Shown: positions 1-11,880, counted from the stretch's first letter. The stretch: DNA of 64,000 nucleotides from Xenopus tropicalis (GCF_000004195.4 NC_030678.2:65529378-65593377), one strand, 5' to 3'. Made by a program: numbers and translations. The notes: generated by a model not told the origin, from the sequence alone.

Positions 1-1008
1 CTTGGCTGTGACTTTTAGTTTTGGAATAAGAATTGGTACACTTCTCTTTACTGTGTAAATATATTATTTTTTGCTGACTTATTCTGCACGGTAGTGGTCC
101 TTTGGCCATTAGCATGGTGTGTGACAACTCCCATAACTGTCAGATAAATGTCTGCTCAACATTTTATTTTGTAACTAATGTAGGTGTGACATCACCAAGA
201 CCCAATATCCTGAGGCTGGCCCTTTGTATATTCATCCCTGCAGAAGTCATAGTAAAAGTAGTATTGTACCAAATTATGTTACCTTCTGGGTAGTCTGGCA
301 AGGTATGGGTTCTCTGGTATTAACACTGGGGGGTCAAGGAATACACTGGCTTGGTGATTTTCTCCCTCTTTGTTATAAGACAATGCAGAATGAAAACAGA
401 AAATTGCACAAGTAATGCAGAAAATAATTCTGTATATTGTAACCAATGCTGCCACCAATTTGTACCAAATTGTTACCTTCTGGGTAGCTTGGCAAGGTAT
501 GGGTTCCTTTAACAGTCTGGTACAAAGTAGAAAACACACTTGCTGAATTTATGGTGAGAGTGAATGCAGCACTCTCTATTTTACTAGAACAGGTAAATGA
601 AAACCATAAGAGAACAAGTGCAAATAACATCAGTTATCAACAAACCAATACAGGAATACAATTTATTAAGCCCTGTGGTGCACCACATATAACTAAGAGT
701 TCAGGCCTGCTTGTTGTGTACACTTTATGTTGGTGCGCTCTTATCTGTAATCCAAGGTGTGACATCCATAAAATCCAGTACATTAGATTATTAAATATAA
801 TCCGGTGATGGAAATCTATCCAGTGTTGCCAGGGATTACAGTGTCCAGTATTTAGTCCTGGTTCTCCTCTTGAGTAGAACTGGGCCACTAACTAAGCAGT
901 GGTGACTGACTCTAACGGGCACTGGAACCTGGGGTTCTTACCTACTCTGATCAGAGAAGGGATCTGACTACTGAACCTTCTGGTTCTTATAAAACAATTC
1001 CCTAAATC
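1..1008. other. Unassigned DNA with one short direct repeat
   Basis: No gene was recognised. A segment of about 47 bp at 266-313 (contains ttaccttctgggtag and ggcaaggtatgggtt) recurs in the same direction at 461-507, 195 bp further on, with a few mismatches. The open frames here are short, overlap on both strands and resemble no family I know. The stretch could be intergenic DNA or a decayed transposon. Confidence 0.4.
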
Positions 1009-1016
1009 CCTAACTG

Positions 1017-1327
1017 CAGGGCCGGATTTCAGAACCGGGCCCCCCGAGGCCGCCCCCGGTCGCATGCCCCCCCCCACCAGCGGGAGTGCACAAGCGCGAA
1101 CATTGGGGGGGGGGTGTTTAGGGGGTGCACGCGCATGCGCAAACAGCTGGAGCAGGGGGGTAGGGGATGCAAGCAGGCATGGGCTGTAGGCCAAACTTGC
1201 ATACGGAGCAGTGGGGAGAAGTCCCCATTGCTCCGTATGGGAACACAAATTTTAAAATTTTGGCGCGGCGGGGCGGCATGCCGCCCTAGGCCCGGGCCTT
1301 TGTGGCCTCTCCACAAATCCGGGCCTG
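1017..1327. mobile_element. hAT-type non-autonomous element (MITE), 311 bp
   Basis: The ends are inverted: CAGGGCCGGATTT on the left and AAATCCGGGCCTG on the right. The element is flanked by a perfect 8-bp direct repeat, CCTAACTG, at 1009-1016 and 1328-1335. Eight-base target duplications and CAGGG termini are hallmarks of the hAT superfamily. The interior is GC-rich and includes a hairpin at about 1202-1240 (atacggagcag ... ctgctccgtat type arms around ggggagaagtcccc). There is no transposase. A truncated relative lies at 53190-53306. Confidence 0.85.
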
Positions 1328-1662
1328 CCTAACTGGGCCCTAAATGTGCACTAGTTACAGTGAGGGCCTATTGGAACTGGAACCTAAGGGTCCTAAGGTG
1401 CAAGGAGAGTAAAATCCGTCCCTGACTGACACTTACTAGCACACTAAGGGGATCCTGCAGTTGGTGCAACCTTTCCTGCAGTTTGTCAACCTTGCACCTT
1501 GCAAAGTCATATGGTATCAGCCTTACTATTTTCAGATTGTCTAAGGCTGCCATCTGCAGACTGGAGGTGACATTTGCACAGTCCTCATTTGCCTGCCTGT
1601 TACAGTATTAGTAAATTCTAAAAGTTAAAAAAGGGACATTTATGCAGACTACTTAACCACTA

Positions 1663-1853
1663 AGGAGCAGATTTATCAAAACGTGAAATTAGAGCTCACC
1701 ACAGTAAAATTTCCACACTCTGTATTCATTTTCATCGGTGTATTTATCAATGTCTTAAAGTTAGAGTTCACCATTTGATAAATATGCCTCTAAATATCCC
1801 ATAGGAACTTTTCTGTGGTGAGCTATAATTTCACATTTGGTAAGTCTGCCCCC
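1663..1853. mobile_element. Foldback MITE of about 190 bp
   Basis: The left part (gcagatttatcaaaacgtga, followed by agagctcaccacag) is repeated inverted on the right (ctgtggtgagct ... tcacatttggtaagtctgcc). The arms are about 45 bp with scattered mismatches. There is no coding capacity. The superfamily is not assigned. Confidence 0.7.
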
Positions 1854-2494
1854 ATATGTTGGACTTGTTCCTCTGTCTTAAAATGTCACATTTCATTTTA
1901 CAAATATTTATTTTCAAAGCAAGAAATCATTTCCTGAACCTTGGTATGTGCAGGACTTTTCTATGACTATGCATGCACTTGCCTGGGGCCATGGATCTCT
2001 GCCCAAAATAGGAATTTCACTGAAATTGCCATAGCCTTGTTGCTGAGGTGTCATTTAATGATAACTTATTTTTTCCTTTATTACATTTTGTGCCACAGGA
2101 ATGGGCTGTCAGTATCGCAGTCAAGAGGGGAAGGTGACAGTCAGGGGGGATGCAAGGGTTGGGAGGATGGTCCACAGCTTGACCAAACCAACAGATTTGT
2201 CATTTTGGGTGAAGATGCTGGGGAGGACATCCCTGAAATGACATGTATGGAGCAGGCTAACTCTCAGAGCACCCTGGGAGCAGCACCTCTAATATAGGTG
2301 AGGGGAGTTGTGCTAGGAAGGGAAGACAGGTTATAGTTACAGGGGATTCAATTTTAGAAAAGTTGATAGGATAATCTGCTACAAGGTCCCTACATGTTGA
2401 ACTTCTTGCCTGGTGCTAGGGTTCTGCATGTGGTGGAATGAGTAGATGGATTATTGGGAGGGGCTGGGGAAGACCCAGGCTCTTGATACACTAG

Positions 2495-2785
2495 AGACAT
2501 ATTTATTATGCTGTGTAAAATGAATAAGCAGAAAAAAAGGCGTAAAACGCTGTGTAAAATAAATGGAGAAGATCGCTGTCCGAATGCCAGATTTTACGCT
2601 GTTATTTTACGTTAGTAAAACAATTACGCCGATTTTATGCCAGTGTTTACATGGCGAAGCCTGGCAATTTGTGGAAAATTTTCTCGCCGTTTTTTACACC
2701 GCATATGCACCATTGACACCAATGACAAAGTTTTGGGGGGGGGGGGAGGTTCTCAAGAACCATTTTAAAAAAACCTAGGCGAAAA
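2495..2785. mobile_element. Probable MITE inserted in the LINE
   Basis: Between the hydrolase-like 5' piece of the LINE and its continuation at about 2785 lies about 290 bp of unrelated AT-rich DNA. It contains repeated gtgtaaaat and gtaaaac motifs in both directions and ends in a G-run. LINE homology stops on one side and resumes on the other, which suggests an insertion. The exact ends and target duplication could not be fixed. Confidence 0.45.
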
Positions 2786-4598
2786 GTTGAGGGCAAGGAC
2801 TTCCAAGGTAATTTTCTCAGTGATATAACCTGTGCCACAAGCAAGGTTAGAAGGCAGCAGGGGCTTGGGGAGCTTAATGCGTGTGAAAGATTAGTGTAGG
2901 GAGGAGGACTTTGGGTTTCTGGAAACTGGGCTGATTTTTCAATTGGCTACAGGCTCTTTTCCAGGGATCGACTGCACCTCAATGAGGATGGTGCAGCTGC
3001 TTTGGGGGAGAAGATGGTTAGAGGAAATATAAACTAAGCATGGGGAGGGAGGGTGCAGTAAGTAATTCTGTGGTGGACATAGTAAGGGAAAATGGGGGAG
3101 GAGGCTTGCCTGGGGGTACTGATAATGGCAGGGAGGACCAAAAGCTGTATATGCAAAATTCATAAGCTGGTACCAGTATTAAATGTATGTTTACAAATGT
3201 AAGGAGTCTGGCAAAATGGGAGAGGTGGAGGTGCTGGCGTTGGAGAGGAAATATCATGTGAATGGCGTTGCTGAAACGCGGTTGAAAGAGTCACCTGACT
3301 GGGCAGTTAATATCAGAGGCTATACTTTGTTTTTGAGGGACAGAGGCAATAGAAAAGGAGGAGGGGTGTGTCTGTTCATTAAAAGCAACCATAAAGGAAG
3401 AAGTGATGATGGAAAGCAAAGATAGAAAATGAGGAGCACATTGCGGCAGAGCCTTAAACTAACCCCAAAACGTTTTTACAAGTATATTAATTATAAAAAA
3501 AATATGGGTTGAGAGTGTGGCTCCATTGAATTATGGTAACAATATGGTTATAACAGATTTGCAAATGTGCTAAACCAGTTCTTCTCTTCAGTGTATACAA
3601 AAGAGCATCCAGAGTGTCAAGACCTACTAAATAGCTACAATGTTGGCTCAGCTCAGTGAGTTTGACATCCATGGTGGGCAATTTATTTCAAGTTTTGTTA
3701 AGGGATTACATTAAAAATTATGTTCTGAAGAATGGCATTATGAGTAGTAATCAGCATGGCTTTATGAAGTACAGGTCATGTCAGACCAATTTGAGGTTAG
3801 TAAGAAGTTGGAGAGTGGGGTTACAGTGATCTGTTTGGATTTTGCCAAAGCATTTCATACCGTGCCCAACAAACGACTACTCTCTAAACTAAGGTCTGTT
3901 GGTCTTAGTAAAGTTGTTTGCACATGGATAGGAAACTGCCTAAAGGATCAGGTACAGAGGGTGGTTGTTAATGGTACATTCTCTACTTGGAGAAAGGTTC
4001 TCAGTGGGGTCCCTCAGAGTTCTGTACTGGGTCTACTTTTATTTAACTTCATTCATTTAAGTTCATAAATGACTTAGGGGAGGGTATTATAAGTAATGTA
4101 TCAGTGTTTGCAGATGACACAAAACTCAATCAATGCTATCCAGGATGTGGCATCCTTGCAGCAAGATTTGACAAACTAGCAATCTGGGCTGCTAAATGGC
4201 AGATGAGATTTTTTTAATGTGGATAGATTTAAGGTCATGCATCTGGGATGTAAAATTTGCAAGCCACTTATACCCTTAATGGGACTGCACTTAGCAAATC
4301 CATAATGAAGAAGGACCTTGGAGTCCTTGTAGATAATAAACTTGGCTGTAGCAAGCAATGCCAGTCAACAGCTGAAGGACAAACAAGATTTTAAAAGGTG
4401 CATAGATTTGCAGGAACACCTTACAGAGCGCTGGTAAGGCCCCATCTAGAATATGCTGGCTAGTTTTGGTCTCCAGTGCTCAAACAGGATATTATTCAGT
4501 TGGAGAGGGTATAGAGAAGGGCAACTAAACTGGTTATGGGTATGTAAAGTATCAGTTATGAAGAAAGACAAGGGTTGTTTACACTGGAGAAGAGGTGT

Positions 4599-5107
4599 TT
4601 AAAGGAAAACTATACCCCAAACAATGTAGGTAGCTATAAAAATATATTGCATAAACAAGCTCATATTTAAAACACTGCTTCATCTAAATAAATCATTTTC
4701 ATAAAAATATACTTTTTTAGTAGTATGTGCTATTGGGTGCTCCTAAATAGAAAATTACCATTTTAAGAATTAAGGGCCGCCTCCTGGGATCATAAGATTC
4801 ACAGTGCATACAAACAAGCCAAGGCACACATACATGCTAGGTCACATCAGCCAATTAGTGGAGTTCTGCCTTTTGCTTCCTCACTTCTTCCTGTTACAGT
4901 TAAAGCTGCATTACGTCTGGTTATGTGATATCTAAGGGAGCAGTCCATCACTAAATGGTTTATCAATGGAAAGGATGTAAAGGGACAATATTTACTGATA
5001 TATATATATATATATATATATATTCCAGTTGGCAAAATTCTTAAATAGGTCACTAAACATAATATATAATATATAGTATTCATTCTGGGGGTATTGTTTC
5101 CCTTTAA
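4599..5107. mobile_element. T2-family MITE nested in LINE, 509 bp with TTAA ends
   Basis: It begins TTAAAGGAAAACTATACC and ends GTTTCCCTTTAA. The flanking LINE reads continuously (gaagaggtgt-TTAA-ggggggata) if the element and one TTAA are removed, so TTAA is the target duplication. The interior carries a (TA)n run at about 5000-5023. A full-length relative is at 41254-41762, an inverted half-copy at 41810-41975, and a decayed relative at about 26390-26670. It is non-coding. Confidence 0.88.
5000..5023. repeat. (TA)n microsatellite
   Basis: About 12 uninterrupted TA dinucleotides inside the nested T2 MITE. Confidence 0.9.
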
Positions 5108-5621
5108 GGGGGGATATGCTGACTATGTATAAATATATAAGGGAATCATATGGTAATCTCTCTAATGCTTTTTTTACCAGTAGGTCCTCCAAACTGACAT
5201 GAGGGCACCCATTTTGATTAAAAGAAAGGAGGTTCTGTCTAAATATTCGGAAAGGATTTTTTTTACTGTGAAAGCTTTGAAATTGTGGAATTTCCTCCCT
5301 GAATCAGTTTTACTGGCTAATACAAAGTGAGGAAATACAGGGTTATGGAAGATAACTCTTAGTACAAGTTGATCCAGGGACTGGTCCGAGGGCTTCATAT
5401 GGGTTTTTTTTGCCTTCCTCTCTATCATTTAGCAGTAAGGCAGCTTATACTGTATATAGGCAATAATGATCTAACATATTGGAAGTAGGTTGTGAAATTC
5501 TTAGAATTTATACCAGGAGGAAAACATATTTGACTTATACCAGTTTAGATTGAGTGCAGAAAAAAATTGGATTTATCTACCATACCATCATTGGCCAGTA
5601 GAATGTAATCTGTATTTCGCT

Positions 5622-5647
5622 TTTTCTTCTTCTTCTTCTTCTTCTTA
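5622..5647. repeat. (TTC)n microsatellite
   Basis: About eight TTC/CTT triplets immediately left of the CCAAT-rich satellite. Confidence 0.9.
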
Positions 5648-5649
5648 GT

Positions 5650-7375
5650 GCCCCCCATTTTCTAAACGCTAGTCCTACAGTTTTAGGGGTACACCACCCA
5701 AACTCTCCACACTTCCTTGCCCTATAGCGAAGCAGTTTGCTTGTGCTTTTCTAAGCAATCCTGCCTCCTGTCTTTTTGTGGCACCGCTTTGAACACCCCA
5801 ATTTTCCCATTGACTTTGACAGGGCAGATTTTCAAACTGCTGCCACTCTAACCGCTTTGAAGCTATACTCCCAAACTTGAATAACATAATCATGGGGTGG
5901 CCCCGAATGAAACGCCAACATTTGTTGGTTGACCCAAAGTGGGAGGGGCCAACAGTAGCCAATCAAATTTTACCCATTTAATTTAATGGGGAAATTGAAA
6001 CTGCTTCCACTCTTACAGCTTTGAGGCTACACTCCCCAAACTTTAATCACATAGGCATAAGGTCGGCCTGAATGAAAATATGATGATTGTTCGATGCCCA
6101 AAAGTGAACAGAGCTGTGAACAGCCAATCCGATTTTACCTATTGACTTGGCGAAAATTCAACCTGCTGTCATTCTCACAGTAATAACACCAGGGTCCCCA
6201 AACTTTGCAGTGTTAGGCACAAGATAACTGTGGTTCAAGGTTAGAAAAAGTGGGCAGAGCCACCAACAGCCAAGCAGATTTTACCTTTTGACTTTCAATG
6301 GGGAAATTCAACCTGCTCCCAGTATTAACACCAGGGTCCCCAAACTTTTCACAGTTGGTCACTAGGGGACTGCAGTTTTAGTTTTTAAAAAGTGGGCAGA
6401 GCCACCACCAGCCAATCAGATTTCACCTATTGAATTTTATTGGTTTGATACCAGAGTCCCCAAACTTTGTACATACTCAAGGTTAGAAAAAGTGGGCATG
6501 GCAGCCAAAATCCAATCACATATCTTTCACCATTGTCAATGGGGAATTTTTAACTGCTGCCATTCTCACATGTTTAATGTCAGGGACCCCAAACTTTGCA
6601 AAGTTTGTCATTGGGTGACTACATTCTATGTATAGTAAAGTGGGCGGGGCCAACAACAACCAATCAAATTTCACCTATAGACATCAAATGTTTAAATTTA
6701 AACTGCTGCCATTCTTTAAATATTAAAACTAAGGTCCCCAGAGACCGTCACCAGGTAACTGCAGTTTAGAGTTAGAAAAAGTGGGTGGAGCCACCAACAG
6801 CCAATCAGATTTTACCTATTGATTTTCAATGGGGAAATTCAACCTGCTGCCATTCTCACAGTATTAACAGCAGGGTCACTAGGGGATTTTTAGGTTTTAA
6901 AAAGTGGGTGGAGCCACCAACAGTCAATCAGACTTCACCTATTTTTTATTTTTTTTATTTAAATTGCTGCCTTTCTCATTCAGGGTTAGACAAAGTGGGT
7001 GGAGCCACGAACAGCCACATCAATTTCAATTTCAAACCTCAATTTCCACCCATTAAATTCAATTGGTTTATTTTTAAACTGATGCCATTATTTAAGTATT
7101 AATTCCAGGGTTGTTAAACTTTCCAAAGTTAGTCACTAGGTATTTGCCGTTCAAAGTTAGAAAAAGTGGGCAGAGCCACCATCAGCCAATCACATTTCAC
7201 CTATTTACTTTCAATGGTGAACTGTAAAATGCTGTCAGTACCACAATTTTAATGCCTGAGTCCCCAAACATTGCAGAGTTGGTCACTGGGGGACTGCAGT
7301 TCAAAAATAGGAAAAGTGGGTTGGGCCACTAACAGCCAATCAGATTTCATCCATTGAATTTTATTTGTTTAAATT
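5650..7375 (+). repeat. Degenerate CCAAT-box tandem satellite, about 11 units
   Basis: A unit of about 95-170 bp recurs in direct orientation. Each copy has the same order of landmarks: aaaagtgggcagagcc, then agccaatcaga, then ttcacctattga, then ctgctgccattct, then ccccaaactttg. Copies of the aaagtggg landmark fall near 5936, 6100, 6246, 6390, 6486, 6640, 6776, 6897, 6992, 7162 and 7312. Units differ by indels and substitutions, so the array is old. Eight of 11 units keep an intact CCAAT core. Confidence 0.85.
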
Positions 7376-7483
7376 TAAAATGGGGAAGATCTGTGCATCC
7401 AATGATGCCCCTTTGGCTCTACATCTTCTTTTTTGCTGATTCACTGCTGTGACAATACAAGACTGGTTAATAATAATTTATAT

Positions 7484-8630
7484 CAGTGCTGCCCAACTTC
7501 TGTGGTACGAGGGCCGAAATTTACCTGGCCTACATTGAGGAGGGCCGATAATGGAAGTCTTACCCACCATTAATGGTGGTAGTGCAACAAAAACTCAAAT
7601 GTTTGGTGCTCACTGTAGGGGTATCACTCTTCATTTATATGTGAATTATATTATGTCATATTAAGACACACTCTTAAATCCATATGTCTCCAACTCCTCC
7701 TCCCCTGTGAATAGCACAGCACCCCCCAGCACACCTTAGGGACCATATAATGACTATTTCCAAATGCTAACAAACTTCCAGAACAAACCTCTGCCAGGTT
7801 CACCTCTCACAAGCAGCATAGGGTAGGCAGAGTATGGCACACACAGGCAGGGTAGGGCAGGCAGAGTACTGCCTGTGTGTGCAATACTCTCCATGCCCTA
7901 CCATGCCTATGTGTGCCGTACTCTGCCTGCCCTATGCTGCCTGTGTGTGCCATACAATGCCTGCCCTACCCCGCATTTGTGTGTGTCATACTCTTCCTGC
8001 CCTATGCTGTCTGTGTTCCATACTCTGCCTGCCCTATGATGCCTGTGTGTGTTATACTCTGCTTGCCCTACCTTGCCTGTGTGTGCCATACAATGCCTGC
8101 CCTACCCCGCATTTGTGTGTGTCATACTCTTCCTGCCCTATGCTGTCTGTGTTCCATACTCTGCCTGCCCTATGATGCCTGTGTGTGTTATACTCTGCTT
8201 GCCCTACCTTGCCTGTGTGTGCCATACTCTTCCTACCCTATGCCCCCTGTTGTGTGCCATACACACAAGCAGCATAGGGCAGGCAGTACATACAGTGACA
8301 CAATGCTTGCACTGCTTCTATGGTCTGAGGTGTGAACAAGTGAACAATGTGAGTGCTTACAGTCTGAGCCTGAGGTGTGAACACTGCAGGGGGTGAACAA
8401 TGTAGGGATTAAAAGGTGTGAACAGTACAGGGGATTACAGGTTTAAACAATACAGGGGTTTACAGCCTGAATCTGATGTGTGAACAATGCAGGGGGCCAG
8501 TTAATCTCAGTACTGATACCATTTATATCTTACACAAAGGTAAGCAGTCACAGCAGCCAGACAGGTGGGGGCCACACTAAGGGGGGCCCGGGCCGGATGT
8601 GACCTGTGGGCCGTCATTTGGTCAGCACTG
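7484..8630 (+). mobile_element. hAT-type non-autonomous element carrying a minisatellite
   Basis: The left end is CAGTGCTGCCCAAC and the right end is GTCAGCACTG. The flanking octamers atttatat (7476-7483) and atttagat (8631-8638) match at 7 of 8 positions, as expected of a slightly aged hAT target duplication. The body holds a 34-bp tandem array (7810-8275) and a region of repeated gtgtgaacaatgcaggg motifs (8330-8500). A second copy in the opposite orientation is at 34936-35889, with a perfect 8-bp duplication. No transposase is encoded. Apparent Cys-rich open frames (7834-8396) are translations of the tandem repeat. Confidence 0.85.
7810..8275 (+). repeat. 34-bp minisatellite with 136-bp higher-order unit
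   Basis: The monomer contains catactctgcctgccc then tatgctgcctgtgtgtg, about 34 bp. A four-monomer block is repeated at exactly 136 bp (catacaatgc at 7951 and 8087), apparently without mismatch over that block, so there is higher-order structure. Monomers to the left of 7870 run in the inverted sense (gcagggtagggcaggcaga). Confidence 0.85.
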
Positions 8631-8638
8631 ATTTAGAT

Positions 8639-9850
8639 TATTTGTAAATAGCAGCTCTGAAAAAAGTGCAATGAAGTGAAATTTGCTATGGTAGGCAGGT
8701 AAGCAAAAGATCTGGAGCATAGAGACAGGGACACTAATTTTTTAGGCAAAACACAGGTTTATTTAGGGCAAATTCTTCCCAACATAAAGTTTACAGGAAC
8801 ACAGTTCATCAAACTTGTTCAAAACTTGTTCCCTCTCTGGGACACCCACCTTCCAGTGTAACGTTTACACTCTGGAAACCTTATTGGGGTTTTTCACTAT
8901 CCCCAGTGACTTTCACACATCCACGATGACTCTCACACTCATGAACACTCGGGCTTCACCTTAAGCCTCACTGCTCCTTGCAGAGGCAAGAGGCACCCCC
9001 AGCCCCTCTGGAAGTACCTAAAACAGGCAGGCAGCCTTCCGGGCCTCTGCCAGAGTAGTGGCTCTTTTATTTGCTGCTTCACCTGCAGCCTAAACAGGCA
9101 GCTACCCCAGCTGGGCAGCTGAAAACATTGGAGTTCGGAATGGAAGGTCTATCCTACTCACCCTCCATTTTCTCCTTTCTCATCAATAACATAAAAACAG
9201 CATTACCTGCTCATAGCTTCCAACATTTTGAAAATCGAAAAAGTCAAAAAGAAATACGTTCCATAGCATGGCAATTTTTTTGGCCACACCCATTTTTGCG
9301 ACCACACCCCTAAATACCACTCCTATTTTACAAAATTTGGCAGGTTATTTAAAGTTTGAACACATTTCTGGGGGTTTTGGGGTCTTGTTTTATGTGTTAT
9401 TACAGTTTTGCTAAAAAAGCTGAAATAGCCCTTTAAGCTGCAAGTCTCAATTCCCCCAAGAGACCTGTTTAGCTTATTAGTTACAATTGTATCTAAGTGC
9501 AGGTATAGCTTGTTAACTTTCTGGGCTCTGATTATATAGGACATAATGTACCCACTATTGTAAATTACATGTATGTTATAAGTGACCAAATCCATATTTT
9601 ATATAGATCATGGAACTCATTGGTGATATCCCTTACACAGGTTTTGGTGAATCATAATATTCATAGCTCTGTATATATATTATATACAGTCTCTGTGACT
9701 AGTGCCAGGGTCTAAATACACATGGGGCATCCCCCACTTAGCAGTAATCTAATAAACGATGAACTAAATCTCACCAGTTTTCCTTCTTCACTTGAGTACT
9801 GTGACTTAAAGGGAAAAGGGAGTTTATCATGATTTTTATGGTGTACTTTT
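8639..9850. other. No gene recognised; unassigned repeat-like DNA
   Basis: 8700-9150 contains C-rich text with polyadenylation- and TATA-like strings that might be a solo LTR, but no ends were found. 9215-9320 (cattttgaaaatcgaaa, then ggccacacccat and gaccacaccccta) looks like a dispersed repeat. Nothing coding is supported. Confidence 0.35.
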
Positions 9851-9854
9851 TACT

Positions 9855-10061
9855 ACACATAGTTACATAGGGTTGAAAAAAGACCATCAAGTTCAACCCT
9901 TCCAAATAAACCCAGCACACACAAATCTATACTGACCTATTTATACACTCGCATGCATAAACCATATATACCAACATCAATACTAACTATAGATTTTAGT
10001 ATCACAATAGCCTTAGATACTATGCTTGTTCAAGAACTCATCCAAGCCCCTCTTAAAGGCA
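9855..10061 (-). mobile_element. CR1-like LINE 3' end fragment
   Basis: On the minus strand this reads as the common 3' tail of the window's CR1-like copies: a C-terminal frame ending in a run of residues, then a 3' UTR closing with ggttgaacttgatgg and ttcaaccctatgtaacta. The left edge, acatagttacatagggttg, is the element's 3' terminus. The large T2 element starts at its inner end (TTAA at 10062). Confidence 0.8.
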
Positions 10062-10239
10062 TTAAAGGAGACATATACAATAATTTTTCACTTTATCTTA
10101 AAAAGCAGCTAACACAGAAAAATTGAATACAATAAAGTTTATTTTCTACTTACTCTTCAAGAAGGCTGTTAAATCCTTGCTGAAACGCTGCAGCCCCTCC
10201 CATCCACAGGGCTTCCTGCCAGAAGAAAGTTTCTGTCTT

Positions 10240-10570
10240 CAGCTAGGGCCGCCGGCCCTAGCTTCTTTCCTACTGACACGCTGCAGCCAGTGAGAGAGGA
10301 GTGGGCGTGAGATGTGGGCGGGGACTTTGGTGATGTCATTTCCCCGCCCACATCAGTCACGCTGGGGTCCTTCTCTCTTGTGCTGCTCCTGGCCCCGCCC
10401 AGCCCTCCTGAAAAGCTGTTCACTTGGCTGGCAGCGTCTGTGACTCGATCCTTGTAAGTAAGCCTCTTCACTCTCTTTATTGAAAAATAATATTTTGCCA
10501 AAAAAAACGTTTTTTATACTAAAGGAGTCTATTCTATAGACTGTACCTAATGAAAAGAAATGTTTGTTTT
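10240..10570 (+). promoter_or_regulatory. GC-rich block, copy 1, promoter-like
   Basis: Contains gtgggcgggga and tccccgcccac as opposing arms (10313-10352) around gatgtca, that is, two GC boxes around a near-CRE. A splice-donor-like gtaagt is at 10454-10459. It is about 90% like copy 2 at 11895-12245. Promoter activity is inference only. Confidence 0.35.
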
Positions 10571-10574
10571 TACA

Positions 10575-11880
10575 TGCAACTCCCTGCAACTTGTACTTTG
10601 ACACCTAAACTGGGTTTTTTTTTTGGTATTTTCCCCTGCAACAACTCCCTGCAACTTGTACTTTGACACCTAAACTGGACGTTTTTTGGTATTTTCTCCT
10701 GCAACAACTCCCTGCAATTTGTACTGTGATACCTAAACTGGCCGTTTTTTGGTATTTTCTCCTGCAACAACTCCCTGCAACTTGTACTGTGATACCTAAA
10801 CTGGCCGTTTTTTTGGTATTTTCTCCTGCAACAACTCCCTGCAACTTGTACTGTGACACCTAAGCTGGCCGTTTTTTGGTATTTTCCCCTGCAACAACTC
10901 CCTGCAACTTGTACTTTGACACCTAAACTGGCCGTTTTTTGGTATTTTCTCCTGCAACAACTCCCTGCAACTTGTACTGTGATACCTAAACTGGCCATTT
11001 TTTGGTATTTTCTCCTGCAACAACTCCCTGCAACTTGTACTGTGATACCTAAACTGGCCGTTTTTTGGTATTTTCTCCTGCAACAACTCCCTGCAACTTG
11101 TACTGTGATACCTAAACTGGCCGTTTTTTGGTATTTTCTCCTGCAACAACTCCCTGCAACTTGTACTGTGATACCTAAACTGGCCGTTTTTTGGTACTTT
11201 CTCCTGCAACAACTCCCTGCAACTTGTACTGTGATACCTAAACTGGCCGTTTTTTGGTATTTTCTCCTGCAACAACTCCCTGCAACTTGTACTGTGATAC
11301 CTAAACTGGCCGTTTTTTGGTATTTTCTCCTGCAACAACTCCCTGCAACTTGTACTGTGACACCTAAACTGGCCGTTTTTTGGTATTTTCCCCTGCAACA
11401 ACTCCCTGCAACTTGTACTTTGACACCTAAACTGGCTGTTTTTTGGTATTTTCTCCTGCAACAACTCCCTGCAACTTGTACTTTGATATCTAAACTGGCT
11501 GTTTTTTGGTATTTTCCCCTGCAACAACTCCCTGCAACTTGTACTTTGATACCTAAACTGGCTGTTTTTTGGTATTTTCCCCTGCAACAACTCCCTGCAA
11601 CTTGTACTTTGACACCTAAACTGGCTGTTGTTTGGTATTTTCCCCTGCAACAACTCCCTGCAACTTGTACTTTGACACCTAAACTGGCTGTTTTTTGGTA
11701 TTTTCTCCTGCAACAACTCCCTGCAACTTGTACTTTGATACCTAAACTGGCTGTTTTTTGGTATTTTCCCCTGCAACAACTCCCTGCAACTTGTACTTTG
11801 ATACCTAAACTGGCTGTTTTTTGGTATTTTCCCCTGCAACAACTCCCTGCAACTTGTACTTTGACACCTAAACTGGGGTT
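10575..11880 (+). repeat. 63-bp minisatellite array 1, about 21 units
   Basis: The unit contains ctgcaacaactccctgcaac, then ttgtact, then cctaaactggc, a T-run and ggtattttctc. The period is 63 bp apart from length changes in T-runs at the left edge. Two subtypes are visible: tactgtgatacc mainly at 10720-11340 and tactttgacacc or tactttgatacc mainly at 11380-11880, with matching tctcctgc or tcccctgc differences. Confidence 0.93.

Larger units (their letters stand above)
2095..5450 (+). mobile_element. CR1/L2-like LINE, decayed, with nested MITEs
   Basis: Pieces of a non-LTR retrotransposon can be followed in order on the + strand with frameshifts and stops. At about 2340-3040 is a hydrolase-like segment (a GDSI motif near 2346, then a frame reading like LHLNEDGAA near 2970). 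At 3190-3400 is an apurinic-type endonuclease segment (motifs like ETRLKES, GYTLF and GGGVCLF). At 3780-4070 is a reverse transcriptase piece (DFAKAFHTVPNKRLLSKLR, then SGVPQ). A thumb and 3' region follow, interrupted by a T2 MITE at 4599-5107 and resuming to about 5450. The order matches CR1-clade elements. The copy cannot code because of many breaks. The family assignment is from recognised motifs only. Confidence 0.8.

Noticed and set aside
5650..7375. Possible CRISPR-like array because of regular repeats
   Set aside because: Repeats are long, degenerate and adjacent without unique spacers of equal length, and the DNA is vertebrate.
7834..8396. Cys-rich frames of 113-152 residues resembling a secreted cysteine-rich protein
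   Set aside because: They arise from the 34-bp minisatellite inside a hAT element; overlapping frames give similar repetitive peptides.
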